This document shows positions 13,306-25,871 of a stretch of DNA of 64,000 bases, in pieces. The DNA is from Mactra quadrangularis (taxonomy: Eukaryota > Mollusca > Bivalvia > Venerida > Mactridae). The position numbers were made by a program, and so were the translations under genes. Below the pieces are notes generated by a model. That model was given only the letters and a program-made list of their open reading frames with translations. It was not told where the DNA came from and did not search any database. Every line of letters begins with the position of its first letter. Positions within the stretch are counted from its first letter, which is position 1. The DNA is taken from NCBI GenBank assembly GCA_025267735.1, contig CM046304.1:15252001-15316000 (forward strand), written 5' to 3'.

Positions 13306-13611
13306 GGCTGTGAGTACCTAATAAATGTTAGACGAAAGGATGGAGTCACTGCTTTATTGAAAAAAAACTCCATTCCGAGGACTGAATGTTGGGTTTCATT
13401 TTCAAAAACAGTATTTTCTTTGCATTTGGCTCGATATGCACTTAAAGCAGGTACATTATCAACTATGAATACAAATATATATCCAACTGTAATATTAAAT
13501 GGGAGAGTCGAGGACAAACAATGAGGAATAATTTCAAGGAATGGCCGTGTTACTATTGTTCTAACATTGAAAGATAAAACTCGTTAAAATGTAACATGCA
13601 CATGAAATATA

Positions 13612-13772
13612 TGAGCAGTTGTCAGTCACTGACGGAAATATACGCCTAGTAGTTGGTTAACAGCTAAATCCAGAGATATAGCATTTTCAGGAGGAGTGAG
13701 TAGGTTATCTGACCGCCATTATATGACCTATACAATGCGTTGCTACGGCGTTAAACCCAACAAAAAATATTA
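13612..13772 (+). mobile_element. SINE fragment (3' body)
   Basis: It carries the body block GCAGTTGTCAGTCACTGACG, then GAGTGAGTAGGTT, ATATGACCTATACAATGCG and the tail GGCGTTAAACCCAACAAAA. The same blocks occur in order at 58660, 60968 and 28630, and in reverse at 25490. No tRNA-like head is visible here. Confidence 0.65.
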
Positions 13773-13960
13773 TTTGACGTCATTGACCGTAGTATAAATT
13801 AAACAGCTTTTTATACAAGTACATGATATAAACACAGACAGCCGACTGGGGTGTATCGCAACAGTGCTGACCGCATTTGGTTTTTGGACTACATTTTCTC
13901 ATTCAATTATACACAAAGCAAATATTTATATTGCTTCATGCTATTTAACACAAATATACA

Positions 13961-14021
13961 GGTACATTTTGGAAATTCTAGAGTGTCCGGCCCTCCTGAC
14001 CCCCCGCTAGACCCGCCTATG
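13961..14021 (+). mobile_element. Fragment of GGCGGATCC-type MITE (3' end)
   Basis: It matches the right end of the complete copies: GGTACATTTTGGAAATTCTAG, a C/G-rich block, then GACCCGCCTATGA. The left half is missing. Confidence 0.6.
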
Positions 14022-15125
14022 ATTATCCAGTTAACCACAATTAATTGCTGAACTGGAAATGGACATGAACATTTTGAAATGCACAATGATGTGCACAACA
14101 TTAAATATTTGTTTATCATAAAACATAATATCATTGTCACTATTAAAGAAAAAAACAAATAAATGAAACATGATATGTAAACAAAACTAAAAACATTTTG
14201 TTTGCTTATAAAAACACTATTTAGTAGACTATGATACCGACAGTAACTACGCAGTATGAAATATTTTCTGCAGCCAGTCTCTTCCTACCTCTGAAATGGA
14301 GAAGGTATTTGACAGTCACTGGTTAGGGTACGTACTTAGTATCAAAGTTAAAAGTATGGGCTCAGAGATTGAGGAAAATTTTCTACATTGTGGTGCTAAA
14401 TTAGCAACAAGGAGATAACCTACCATTGGCAATTTCAAAATCATACTTCAACAAATAATAAACTATCCTGCTATGACTCATTTCAGGATTTTTTTTCAAA
14501 ATTTGACTAAATTAGTTTTTAGTATGATCTCAAAATTTTGCAAAAACCAATCTTAAGAGTCACGTCCTTGGGTCTGCACATAATGTATCCTTATGGATCA
14601 TAAGGACCCTCATTAAATTCAAACAAAACAAACAAACAAACCCGGAGATTGAAGCCTGTCCAGGGACATTGAGAAGGACTATTGTGACTGACCGCCATAT
14701 TAATGTGACAAGGTGCTGAAACCCAACGTATAATACTAAACCTTATGAACCAGAATGATTAAGGCACAAACTTAACGAAACTCCTAAGTACCCCGATTTC
14801 AGTATTGTAGGAAATTCTTATTTTTCAACATTTATGTCCGATCGATGATGGAAATGTGTTTTGGACCATACTGACTTTTGCTTCCATGGTTTTCATGCTA
14901 CTTTATCGATGCAAACCCATTGTTGTTGTGCATGCGTTGATATGGTTAGATTTTCTAATTGTTTTGATTGAATAGAAAATTAGTATTCAGAAGTCCTATT
15001 CTGCAGGTGACGCACCGTCTGGCAAAATACCTATGGCAATTTCTCGTTCTTGAAGCGGCATTCGAGTCATTTCTTGATTTTTCGTTTTGCAAAACAACAC
15101 ACTTATGGTTTTCACTAAAACTGAC

Positions 15126-15179
15126 CACGTGGGATTTTTGCACGATAAGCACGTGGGCATTTCCGCTTTTCAGCACGTG
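15126..15179. promoter_or_regulatory. Three CACGTG E-boxes at exact 24-bp spacing
   Basis: CACGTG occurs at 15126-15131, 15150-15155 and 15174-15179. The start-to-start distance is 24 bp each time, and the intervening sequence is partly repeated. On both strands the unit is also an octad peptide repeat (for example DHVGFLHD/KHVGISAF on +). It could therefore be a decayed coding repeat or a bHLH-ZIP site cluster; neither is proved. Confidence 0.35.
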
Positions 15180-16065
15180 CACGACAATGCCACTTTTGCA
15201 TTAATTAAGAGGCACGAAAACCATGCAAGCAGACGTCAGTATAGTCCTGTGCACATTTCCGTAAACGGTCGGACATCAATGTTGAAAATAAACATTTCCG
15301 ACAACATTGAAATCGGGGTACTTAGAAGTTTCCTTAAGTATATATTAATTACATCAAATGGTTAATTCGAACGCACAGCTACAGAAATTTAAAAAAGACA
15401 CATTTTATTACTTATATGGTTAAAAATTTATTTTGATTACGAGTTTATCGACGCTTTCGATGTTATTATTTATCAAATATGAATTCTAACTATTCCAGGG
15501 TTGATGTTTTTGGCAATATATCATAATCTTGCTATATTATGTAGGTAATTAAAGGGACTTATTCAAATAATGATATTTGCAAACCAAATTATGATTATTT
15601 CATAAAGTTATCATCTCATAGTTCATACATCGTTGCCCAATAATTTCTGATTTAATCTTGATAAAATTTGTTTTTGAGTGTTTTTACTCGAGCCTGCTGT
15701 AAAAATGCGTTTTTAAACAAACATTAAGTCAAATATACATTAAAATGTTAAATAGTTGATTATTATCGTTCTACAATGTATTTTATCCATTAAACAAATG
15801 GAAAAAAATGTTGAAAATAATGTTTAAGCCTCTGACAATCTTGATGCGGATCTTGGAGGTGAAGTAGCTTTGCTGGTACCGCGTGCCACGCCATGAAATG
15901 CTCGAAGTTTAGAATAAAGCTACCAAATGACTATTATCAAGTGATTATGTCTTTCGTGGATGGTAGTGCGAAATATTGTCGTAAGTGCTACGGCGTTCTT
16001 CAAGCAGTCTGCTGTTATGTTTTGATGTTCATTTCTTTCAAGAGAAGTAATTATTATTCATATAT

Positions 16066-16530
16066 TACAGTATTACCTTTGCAAAGTGGCCCTCTAAAGA
16101 AAAATCCTCTGCACAATCGTTGTGATCAGCTTTTGATATTTCCCATAGTGTTAATTTTAACTGAATTTACAGGAGCGGATCCAGGATTTTTTCCAGGGGG
16201 GGCGACCTTTTCTAGGGGGTCCGATCTTTTCAAGGGGGGGATCCGAACTCGAACTACAAGCACATTATACACATTTTGCAGAAAAATGCAGATAATAAAA
16301 ACTACATAACCATAAAACCTATGTTAAGCACCGAGAAAAGTTGCTTCATACTACTTAAAAATGACTTACAAGCAAAAAAGACACTAATGGACATGTACCC
16401 TCCTGAACCCCCCCCCCCCCCCGCTAGATCCGCCTATGAAATTTAACCTCTAAGGAGCTACAACCGCTCAACAGCAACACAATTTAATAGTCTTTCCCAG
16501 TGGGTGTTGTTCAAGAGAGGTTGTACTGTA
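16066..16530. mobile_element. Pogo/Tigger-like MITE, split by another MITE
   Basis: The ends are TACAGTATTACCTTTGC and AAGAGAGGTTGTACTGTA, in inverted orientation, which suggests a TA target. The body matches copies at 28288-28441 and 51326-51508 (blocks AGCTTTTGATATTTCCC and GTGGGTGTTGTTCAAGAG). A GGCGGATCC-type MITE is inserted at 16173-16438. Confidence 0.6.
16173..16438 (+). mobile_element. GGCGGATCC-type MITE, copy 1
   Basis: The left end is GAGCGGATCCAGGATTTTTT followed by G-runs. The right end is a C-run followed by GCTAGATCCGCCTATGA. The core (CACATTATACACATTTTGCAG, then ACTTAAAAATGACTTACA) is shared with the copies at 19838, 25872 and 39071. It is non-coding and nested in the pogo-like MITE. 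Confidence 0.7.
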
Positions 16531-19495
16531 TTTCTTACAATAAAACCAAATATAATAGTGTCTGTTATAATACATTGTCATTCTCTGTCAGTTTCTGAAA
16601 CTAATCTGATGCTTATAAAAAGTTCTCCTCAGGATTACATCGGTGAAGGCAAATGAGAGGGTCTTGAAGCAACGATCTTCTTAAGTCTAACTTGAAAGCT
16701 TTTAATCCAACCCAGGAGTACACTTCATCCGCTCAGATTGACTTATAAGTAGCTTTCTCATATCCATTTACAAGATTTCAAATTTTAACAAAAGAACACG
16801 GTGTGTAGGTTTGCTTAAATACTTACGAAGTTAAGATCAAACCTTTTTGTTTGCTTATGTAGTTCAGTACATTTATATGTACATAAAACTGCTAGAAAAA
16901 GTAAAGCTAATAAACGCTTTATTTGAGAGGTGTTTTCTTAAAAAAAAACAGCAAAACAAGAAGGCAATTAACGTTCATGCATTCATAATGTTAAAACATG
17001 ATGTCTTTTGTGACAATTTTCTTAACTAAACGTCAAAAAAGTAACAAACTAAGTAAACATTTCGTTAAGTAGTGAATTATAACATTTAATTTATATAAAA
17101 CAAGTAAAAGCTGCACCAAATATATTAAATAGGATACTATGTTAGATGATTACAAAATACAAACAATGCTGTTTTTACTTTTTACCTTTAAAAATAATAT
17201 GTATAATATGTTATGCATGCAATGTATTTCATTGTGTCGGACTTCTCAGAACGTTTTTTTCTGTCATTTTGCAGCTGTTAATCGTCCAGCTCATTGTCTA
17301 TGGAGAGGTCTAAAACTCTGGACCAATACTTTTAATTCATACCTAAGCATATACCCTCGCCAATGGGATAGTACATAATATTTCATGACGCAAATATTGG
17401 TACAGTTGGGTAACCGGGCCCACAATCCCTGGATTCGTTGTTAAACACTCTATCGACGTTGCTAATCAGACGGGTGTTCAATATCTAACAATCCCGACCA
17501 AACTGAATACTAAACGGCTTCATTCCTGTTCTATCTTATGCGTAAGCATCTTTATTTTATGACAAGGGTACGAAAACTCGTAAATTGACAGTTTCTGGGG
17601 AAGAGTTTAGAGTGTGAGATATATAAGAAAGTTAAAGACATTTATCATGACATTACACATCCGTTCTACTTTAATTTTTCTCATTTATGTGAAATATTCC
17701 TACCTGTTTTATAACTGTTCTAAAATGTTCATGGGAGGAATAGTTTTAAGCTGTAATTGGTATTTTATCCAACTGCCGGTGGCCGATTTATTAACCCCGC
17801 TGATTTGAGTACTTATTATATATTATTTCCTCGATAATCAAAGTACATTAATACGGATACATATTTGTGTATCAGTAAATATTTATGTACGGGAGTTATT
17901 GAACAGATATCTAGTATTTTAATCAGCAGGGTAAATGTATACATGTACGCCAATTGAATATAATTTCTCTTCCCTTTACAAGGAGCTGTAAAATGTTCAT
18001 CTATGGAAGAAAAAATGATATAATAATTACATCGAGTTTTTTCTTGTAAATATATAACCTGCCGGAACTGAGAGCCGTACCTGTAGACCTTCGTAGTCAA
18101 AAATCTGCCTTCTACCACTGCACCACTGCCGAGGATAATGAGCGGGAACAAGAAAAGCAATCAATTTTCATGGACAGCCATTGTTGTAGATCCAAAGAAG
18201 GACAATGATAATAGATTGTTAAAGGTGTGACATCTCCGTTATTATTAATAACTGTCTGATAACCTTAACAAACACCATGTAATATACATTTATCATACGG
18301 GCTTTTATTTAAACAATACTGACAACCCGGTGATTAATGTAAATATCTGCTGGTTCAAATTATCCCATAAATACTGGGGACAGGTCAATTTATTAAAGAT
18401 ATCCACTTTCTTAAAAGTCCATACAAATATTTCAAACTGGTGATAAAAATCTGTCTTTATCTGTACTGAGTGGATCCACTTGTCTTTATAAAGATGAAAG
18501 GGGTCCTGACCCCTTTGACAAGGGGACCCCAGGTGCAGGATGCCCGGGCATGTTAGACGAATTATCTCATATCGTGGATTAAAGTTTGGTTTGGTATAAA
18601 AGCCATCTTTTCGATTAGTTGTTACATTGTAGTGGAAGACAATAATAGGAATTTTTCATCTTCAAATGTGACTAAGTTAGGCAATAATAAACACTCAAGT
18701 TGTTTTACCAACACGATGAAAGGGGACAGAAGTGGCCCTTAATTGACTTCACTGCTACTAAAACACTCTCTTGTGATGAAAATATCAACACAAGCAAGGG
18801 TTTAAATTGGCCCTTCGACTTCACAAATGTTTATGTATAATAAAATCATTTGTTTGTGTTAAAGGGTATCTTCAAAAGTGATAAAAGTTTGTTCCACTTA
18901 AATTAATGATTTTAAGCGTCATTGAATACTCTGTATTTCATTTTGTAAAAAGTTTCCAGGCTATATATTGCAGTGGACAATTTCCCACACTATGGGTAAG
19001 GAGTTATCTAATAACTTAAACAAACTGACTGACTTACCTCCCAAGATATAACTAGCGAAGGAATATTGTAATAAGGGACTTTAGTCAGTTATTTCCCTTG
19101 TATACTCTTCCAATAGGTAGGTCCTATTAGTTGGATTACTCGGATTTTACCTTTACTTTTTAATGTAAATTTGCCAAAATTAATATACAATAACTTTTTG
19201 TAAATCATTTAATTTGTTTGAAATTCAAGCTAAGTATTTTTAGGGTAAAGAACTATAAAAATTTCATCACTTCTGTTGATATCTTAATTAACAAGAAAGA
19301 TATTAGATGAAATATTTTCAACGGTTGTCCTTACATAGGAATTCAAAGATAAAATCCGAGGATTCCAACTTTAAGGACCTACTTACCAATTGGATTGCTT
19401 CAGATTTTATCAGGGAAAGATAACTGACAAAAGTACCTAATTGCTGACTGAAATAACCATACATGGTTCAGGACCGTATCAGCCGTCTTTGGATT

Positions 19496-19573
19496 ATTCT
19501 CGTACCCAGAGGTTATCAAGATTCTCGATCTAGTTAGTATCGATAATCTTGATAACCTCTGGGTACGAAAATG
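19496..19573. repeat. Hairpin element (ATTCTCGTACCC family), copy 2
   Basis: This copy has near-perfect 34-nt arms: ATTCTCGTACCCAGAGG at the left and CCTCTGGGTACGAAAAT at the right, both of the GGTTATCAAGATT subtype, with a loop of about 10 nt (CTAGTTAGT). Confidence 0.8.
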
Positions 19574-20639
19574 CTTTTGAAAATAACATTACTGTACTTA
19601 GTTTTCCGACATTTCCATCATTTATGGAAGCACGAGTGTTTAAAAAGATTATCTTTGTTTCGATGTTCTAAATTCCTCAGACAATTTGCCAATCCCAAGC
19701 GAACTCAGGGATTTTATATTAAATGTTTTATGTTAAGAAAGAACGGGAAAGTCATCGTAACAGAAATCAGAACTCAGTTACATTATGACCTGTCATGTTA
19801 GTCCGCGATACTAGCCAAGACTGTTCCCGATAAAAAGTGCGAATCCAGGTTTTTTTTCTAGTGGGGTCCAAACTTTCAAACCACATTATACACTTTTCGC
19901 AGAATAACGCAACATATTAATAATAAACAAGAGCTCCGCTGGGCGGGGCATTATACGCCCGTGTGCAGTCCATGCTGTGTTCTATCTCATATAAAGTCCC
20001 TGTGACCTTGACCAATGACCCCGGGATCTCAGAATAGTTCCAATTCTTAACAGGAGGGCTATCCAAAGCAAAGATTTTGAGAACCTAGGTACAGCCATGG
20101 TTGATTTATCACCGACACAAAGTTTTCCCATACAAACTTCCAGTGACCTTGACCCTGGGGCCTCAGAACCAAAAATTCTCGCCCTTGACCCAAAGAGTAT
20201 TTATACATAAAATTTGGTGATATTAGGTAAAGTTGGTTGTTGGACAAGGTTTTTCCTCATGATTTTTCTTTTGACTTTAACCTTTAACACAGGGACCTAA
20301 AACCAAAGGGGCATATGCTAGACATTAAGGCTACCCTTAAATAAGATTTGGAAAACCTACAATGTAGGTACAATTATTATTGAGTTACTGTCCGGAAAAT
20401 GTTTCAATATGAATTAAGTCCCTGTGACCTTGACTTTTGTCCCTGGGGTTTCCAAATCAAAAGAGAACATCAAATATCAAAGAGCTATCAACACATTACA
20501 TCTTGACAAATGGGCTGATTCACATAAAATTTGGTTAACCTAGGTACAATCATCGTTTAGTTATTGTCCGGACAAGGATTGTCCATATGATGCCCCTGTG
20601 ACCTAGATCTTTGACCCGGTTTTGACCCAAAACCAATTG

Positions 20640-22910
20640 GGAACATCCTTAACACATGGGCTACCCTCACATAAAATTTGGTGAACTAAATTCATTTCAC
20701 TTATTAAATATAGCATTATTTCCATGGTTTGCCATTTTGACTTTATTAACATATTGATTGAACATTTGAAGTCTCTGCTTGGTAATTTGATATCTTCTGG
20801 ATGATGGTTTAAACTTGACCCAGGGGCCCCAAAATCAATAGGGAACATCCTTGACACATGGGCTACTCTCACATGAAATTTGGTGAACTTAAGTGCAGTC
20901 ATTGTTGATTTACTACACGGACAATGTTTTTCAATATGATGCCCCTGTGACCTTGACCTTTGACCCAGGGGCCCTAAAACCAATAGGACATAACCATGAC
21001 ACATGGGCTACTCTCACATAAAATTTAGTGAACCTAGGTGCATTGGTTGTTCAGTTATTGTCTGGACAAGGTTTTTCCATATGATGCCTCTGTGACCTTG
21101 ACCTTTGGGTCTGGGGCCCCAAAACCTATTGGGAAAATCCTTCACACAAGGGCTACATTCACATAGAATTTTATGAACCTAGGTACAGTCCTTGTTGAGT
21201 TATTGTCCAAACAAGGATTTTCAATATGATGCCCCTGTGACCTTGACCTTTGACCCAGGAGCCCCAAAACCAATAGGGCATAACCTTTACCCAAGGGCTA
21301 CCCTCACATAAAATTTGGAGAACCTAGGTACATTGGTGGTTCAGTTATTGTCTGGACAAAAGTTTCATTGTTTGCCGTTTTGACTTTATAAACATATTGA
21401 TAGAACATTTGAAGTCACAGCTTGGCAATTTGATATCTTCTGGTTAAAGATTTAAACTTAACCCTGTTTTCCCAAAACTGATAAGGTACATCCTTGACAC
21501 ATGGGCTACTCTCACATGAAATTTGGTGAACTTTGGTACAATCATTGTTGAGTAATTATCCGGACAATGTTTTTAATATGATGCCCCTGTGACCTTGACC
21601 TTTGACCAAGGCGCCCCAAAACCAACAGGGCATAACCTTGACACATGGGCTACTTTCACATAAAATTTAGTGAACCTAGGTACATTGGTTGTTCAGTTAT
21701 TGTCTGGACAAGGTTTTTCCATATGATGCCTCTGTGACCTTGACTTTTGGGTCTGGGGCCCAAAAACCTATTGGGAACATCCTTGACACAAGGGCTACCT
21801 TCACATAAAATTTTGTGAACCTAGGTACAGTAGTTGATGAGTTATTGTCCAAACAAGGATTTTCAATATGATGCCCCTGTGACCTTGACCTTTGACCCAG
21901 GAGCCCCAAAACCAATAGGGCATAACCTTTACCCAAGGGCTACCCTCACATAAAATTTGGAGAACCTAGGTACATTGGTGGTTCAGCTATTGTCTGGACA
22001 AGTGTTTCATTGTTTGCCGTTTTGACTTTATAAACATATTGATAGAACATTTGAAGTCACAGTTTGGTTATTTGATATCTTCTGGTTTAAGATTTAAACT
22101 TAACCCTGTTTTCCCAAAACTGATAAGGTACATCCTTGACACATGGGCTACTCTCACATGAAATTTGGTGAACTTTGGTACAATCATTGTTGAGTAATTA
22201 TCCGGACAATGTTTTTCAATATGATGCCCCTGTGACCTTGAACTTTGACCCAGGGGCCCCAAAATCAATAGGGCATATTCTTGACACATGGGGTACTCTT
22301 ACATAAAATTTGGTGAACCTAGGTTCATTGGTCTTTCAGTTATCGTCTGGACAAAGTTTTTCCATATAATGCCCCTGTGACCTTGACCTTTGAACCTGGG
22401 GTCCCATAAACCTATAGGGCACATCTTTGACACATGGGCTACTCTTACATAAAATTTGGTGAACCTAGGTACAGGCGTTGTTGAGTTATGGTCCGGACAA
22501 GGTTTTTCAATTTGATGTCCCAGTGACCTTGACCTTTGACCCAGGGGTCCCAAAACCCATTGAAAACATCCTTGACACATGGGCTTCTCTCACATAAAAT
22601 TTGGTGAACCTAGGTAGATTGGTTGTTAAGTTATTGTCAGGACAAGTTTTTTCCCCATATGATGCCACTGTGACCTTGACCTTTCATACAGGGGCCCCAA
22701 AACCAATAGGGAACATCTTTGACACATGGGCTACTCTTACATTAAATTTGGTGAACTTAGGTACATTGGTGGTTCAGTTATTGTCCGGACAAGTTTTACC
22801 TATTTTAAGTCCCAGTGACCTTGACCTTTAACCCTGGGGTCTCAAAATCAATAGGGAACCTCCTTTACCCAAGGGCTATCCACAAATAAAATTTTAGGAA
22901 CCTAGGTATA
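20640..22910. repeat. 145-bp tandem array with a 643-bp higher-order unit
   Basis: Landmarks such as ACACATGGGCTAC and CCTGTGACCTTGACCTTTGA recur at 145-bp steps (for example 20853, 20998, 21143, 21288). A distinct insert block beginning GTTTGCC(G/A)TTTTGACTTTAT recurs near 20727, 21370 and 22012, giving a higher-order period of about 643 bp. Each unit holds direct repeats of the nuclear-receptor half-site TGACCT. It belongs to the Helitron-like element. Confidence 0.85.
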
Positions 22911-22948
22911 TCCTTTCTTGAGTTATCATCCGGACAAGCAATTGTCCA

Positions 22949-23006
22949 CGGACGGACAGACGGACAGACGGACAGACGGCCAGACGGACAGACGGACAGA
23001 CGGACA
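22949..23006. repeat. GACG/GACA microsatellite
   Basis: Near-perfect repeats of GACGGACA, with one GACGGCCA variant, inside the Helitron-like element close to its 5' end (minus orientation). Confidence 0.9.
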
Positions 23007-23306
23007 ACAGCATAACATAATACGACCGTTTTTTCAAAACGGGCGTATAAAAACTATGTAACCATTAGATCTATGTTAAACACAAAGGCTTATAAGAGAA
23101 AATTGCCTCTTGCAACTTAAAAATGGCTTACAGTTAAAAAATATGCTCATGGACAGGTTCATTTTGTAAATTTCAGGGGGGTGTCCGGACCCCCCTGACC
23201 CCTCCGCTGGATCCGCCTATGAGTGACAATGTTTAACGATAGAGTTGACTTTTTAAAATGTTCGTTCAATACGTATAGTAGTTACATGCGCTTTTGTTGG
23301 CATTAA

Positions 23307-23762
23307 ATGGTTACATTAAGTCATTTTGTCGGTAACTTTAACAGGCAAGCCAAACAAGACTTCCTAGAGCAAATAGTAGAATTTGAAAAAGGGGCCAAAA
23401 CTTTAGAGTCAAAGGGTTTCACACTTCCGCCGCTACGTGAGGGTTTTAAAATGGCTCAAACGACAGCGGTGGCCCCGTCGTATCAAGATAAAAGGCAAAG
23501 TAAATATCTCGCGGAATGTTCAAGTCGAGTATTTATGATTTTTGTCGAGACGTATTTATGGGTACAAAGGTCCCTTACCCACTTGAAATATTTCATAAAA
23601 AGGGTCATGATGACTATAATAAATAAACGGATAAACTATCAAATTAAAAAATCAAAAGTTTTTCTTTGTATATTGTTGACAGTGTACAAATTGAAATGTT
23701 TGTTGAATGTCAACACTATTAAAACGTCAACTACATTTTGTATTTCAATTCATGTTTTATGA
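23307..23762 (+). CDS. Unrecognised ORF (151 aa), possibly a gene fragment
   Basis: I do not recognise this protein. The first 85 or so codons have balanced composition and higher GC than the surroundings, with a charged helix-like start (QAKQDFLEQIVEFEKGAKTL) and KMAQTTAVAPSYQDKRQSKY. The last 60 residues look like translated AT-rich non-coding DNA. It may be a degraded exon or a transposon remnant. No splice sites or partner exons were found. Confidence 0.2.
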   Translation: MVTLSHFVGNFNRQAKQDFLEQIVEFEKGAKTLESKGFTLPPLREGFKMAQTTAVAPSYQDKRQSKYLAECSSRVFMIFVETYLWVQRSLTHLKYFIKRVMMTIINKRINYQIKKSKVFLCILLTVYKLKCLLNVNTIKTSTTFCISIHVL

Positions 23763-24132
23763 ATGAACATATTTTATCTAAGATCATTTATGATTTACAA
23801 CGACCTTCTCTGTTGTCGGGTGGTCTGGTCTAAGACACTGCCTTGTAATAAATTCGCCACCCGCTGGATACCGGAAATACCATGAATGCATGAAGACAGA
23901 AAGTCAGTCTGTGCATGGTTAGGATTGATAGAGACAGAAAATGGATAACCAGATGTTGTCTTGTGTTCATGTACACTACGTACATTATTAAACTAGAAAA
24001 CGTCGTGCTCACTTAACACTATTGGCAACGAAATACACTGTCTGTTGGAATATCCTTATTTTTCAAGCGCTGGACAAAAATTCATGCCATTACATTTTAA
24101 CATCGCTAATTTGAGCAATTATCAAATGGAGC

Positions 24133-24350
24133 GGTGTGTGGCCGAGCGGTTACGACGTGGGACTGGTAATCATTGGATAGTCAGCTCCAGCTCCATCAAA
24201 AACCTACCCCGTTGTTTCCTTGAGCAAGAAACATTATCCTACTAGCTCGGTACTGGAGGACCAGGAAGTGGAGTCGAATTTGATTAATATAAGTTGTAAG
24301 AACTTGTTTCACAACCGAGCTAATACAAATTAGTACAGTAAATTGTCAAA
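24133..24350 (+). mobile_element. tRNA-derived SINE-like repeat
   Basis: It begins GTGTGTGGCCGAGCGGTTAC, which resembles a tRNA-Leu/Ser 5' half with an A box, but no good B box follows. The block ACTAGCTCGGTACTGGAGGA and the downstream TTGTAAGAACTTGTTT recur in diverged form at 26985-27125, which supports an interspersed repeat rather than a real tRNA gene. Confidence 0.4.
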
Positions 24351-24853
24351 TGACAGAATTGTATAAAAGAAATTAAAACTATCATTTCATCTGATGATGA
24401 GAACACACTGTAGCAAATTTTTGTAAAGTTCTATTATTATTTTTCAAAAATAACTGACCATGATGTACAATGTGTAAAATATATCTCTATTTTCCATTTT
24501 CTGTACACTATTAGCATGATTATTTGTAAATATTCCTTTGCTGTACATAACCTGGGTTAAATAAAGTGTAGTTTCTGTTCTGTTTTGAAACTAACTAAAG
24601 CTAGTCCCGCTACAGACCCCTTTAGTTTTGAATTTGACGATTTTTAAGATCCAAATTATTTTATGCCATATTTGTATACAGCTATATTATGGCAATCATT
24701 GTCACATTAAAAGTATGTTCAAAATATTTAATCTGAGAAGAGAACGGCTCCAATATTTAGACAATTCCGTGGATAAGTCCGTCTATTTTGATGGTCGTAA
24801 TGGTGGTACTAGTACTTAATTTTCTTTACGCACGATCAGCTCATGGGTCTCAA

Positions 24854-24974
24854 CATTCTCGTACTCAGAGGTTATCAAGATTTTCGAGAATGGTGTCTCA
24901 AGTACACATGATAAAATTTAACCATTCTCTTCCCGTGAGGCTATTTAGCTTGATAACCTCTGGGTACGAAAATG
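24854..24974. repeat. Hairpin element, copy 3 (with enlarged loop)
   Basis: The arms are CATTCTCGTACTCAGAGG (left) and CCTCTGGGTACGAAAATG (right), of the GGTTATCAAG subtype. About 50 extra bases in the centre make it longer than its relatives. Confidence 0.75.
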
Positions 24975-25494
24975 TTTTACACGTGTACAAAGCTGCATTT
25001 TGGTCGCTTAAAATTGTTTCGAGTCGTACACACTACAGCAAGTTAGTAAATTAAGTTCTTTACTGGTTTACTTATCTCTGAATAAGTTTTAAAACATTAG
25101 AGCCCCGTCCATGTAATATTTTGTGTAAATAGGTAATGTCTAGTCTACTCACAGTTTCTAAATTCCAACGGTTAGGGTTGAAATTAAAGGGAGCTAACTC
25201 AGTTAACAAGTGTGAAGTTTTTTATACTGAGTTATCTCTCTTTGATTTACAAAGGCGTTGTGCCGTTAACCGAATCTCGCAACCAACGCGGCCCTGGGCC
25301 CGTATTACAGAAACATCTTATCCTTATCTTTTTCCTTAAGGTGTATTATTTCCCCTTAAATATATAGAAAAATCTTGAATTCTAAGGATAAAGATAAGTT
25401 GTATCACAGAAACTTCTTTCATTAAGATTTTCCTTAAATATCCCAATTTTCTCTTATCTTTTTAAGGAAATTTTACTAGCATTATTAAGTAATG

Positions 25495-25795
25495 ATGAGT
25501 AGGTGGGCTGGCCACCGTTATAAGACAAATACAATGTGTTTAACGCCATAGCAACACATTGCATTGGTCATATAACGGTGGCCAGTCAACCTATTCACCA
25601 TAATTACTAAATGGTGAGTAGGTCTGTATTTAGGTTTAAACCAGTTACTAAAAACATTAGTGACTGTTCTACATAAATAAGAATCGGTGGTAGGCGGGAC
25701 CAAACTCCGCGAAAGTAAATCCCTCGAGAGTCGAACTCACGACCCCTTGATCAGCAGTATTGTGTGCTACCGTAACCATGACTAAACATACCCTG
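25495..25795 (-). mobile_element. tRNA-derived SINE, minus orientation
   Basis: Read on the minus strand, it has a tRNA-like head (GTTACGGTAGCACACAATAC, then a B-box-like GAGTTCGACTC at about 25727-25737). The shared body and tail blocks follow (GTGAGTAGG, ATATGACCAATGCAATGTG). The tail region around 25500-25580 is itself duplicated in inverted orientation. Confidence 0.55.
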
Positions 25796-25871
25796 GGTCA
25801 TTAGATGCAAGTAAAATGTTATTGGATGATTCAAATTTGATTAATATCTTAATTAATGATATAACTTCAAA

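Larger units (their letters stand above)
19926..23048 (-). mobile_element. Helitron/Helentron-like element with internal satellite
   Basis: Read on the minus strand, it starts with the palindrome ATACGCCCGTTTT-GAA-AAAACGGTCGTAT and runs through a (GTCCGTCT)-type microsatellite and a 145-bp tandem array. It ends with a short stem (GCTCCGC/GCGGAGC type) and CTCTTGTT. It shows no target duplication and sits in a T-run. These traits fit non-autonomous Helentron-type elements. No Rep/helicase ORF is present, so the superfamily call is inference. It has the same termini as 53191-53711. Confidence 0.55.
19838..23220 (+). mobile_element. GGCGGATCC-type MITE, copy 2, disrupted
   Basis: The left part (19838-19925) and right part (23049-23220) together give the same order of blocks as the other copies. 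The right end reads CCGCTGGATCCGCCTATGA. A Helitron-like element (19926-23048) sits in the middle. Comparison with sister copies lets the empty site be inferred as an A-run, with no duplicated target. Confidence 0.7.

Noticed and set aside
13201..13524. 107-residue ORF on the plus strand
   Set aside because: It runs through a repeat junction shared with 48.5 kb, and its reverse complement is equally open. No domain is recognisable.
18050..18150. tRNA-Gly-like sequence on the minus strand (TGGTGCAGTGGTAGAAGGC)
   Set aside because: The A box is plausible but the B box and acceptor stem do not pair. It is more likely a decayed tRNA-derived repeat; not listed as a gene.
20059..22831. Several ORFs of 60-133 residues, mostly on the minus strand
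   Set aside because: They are translations of the 145-bp tandem array. The same peptide pattern (for example LGPLGQRSRSQGHH) recurs because the DNA repeats, and the unit length is not a multiple of three, so frames shift between units.
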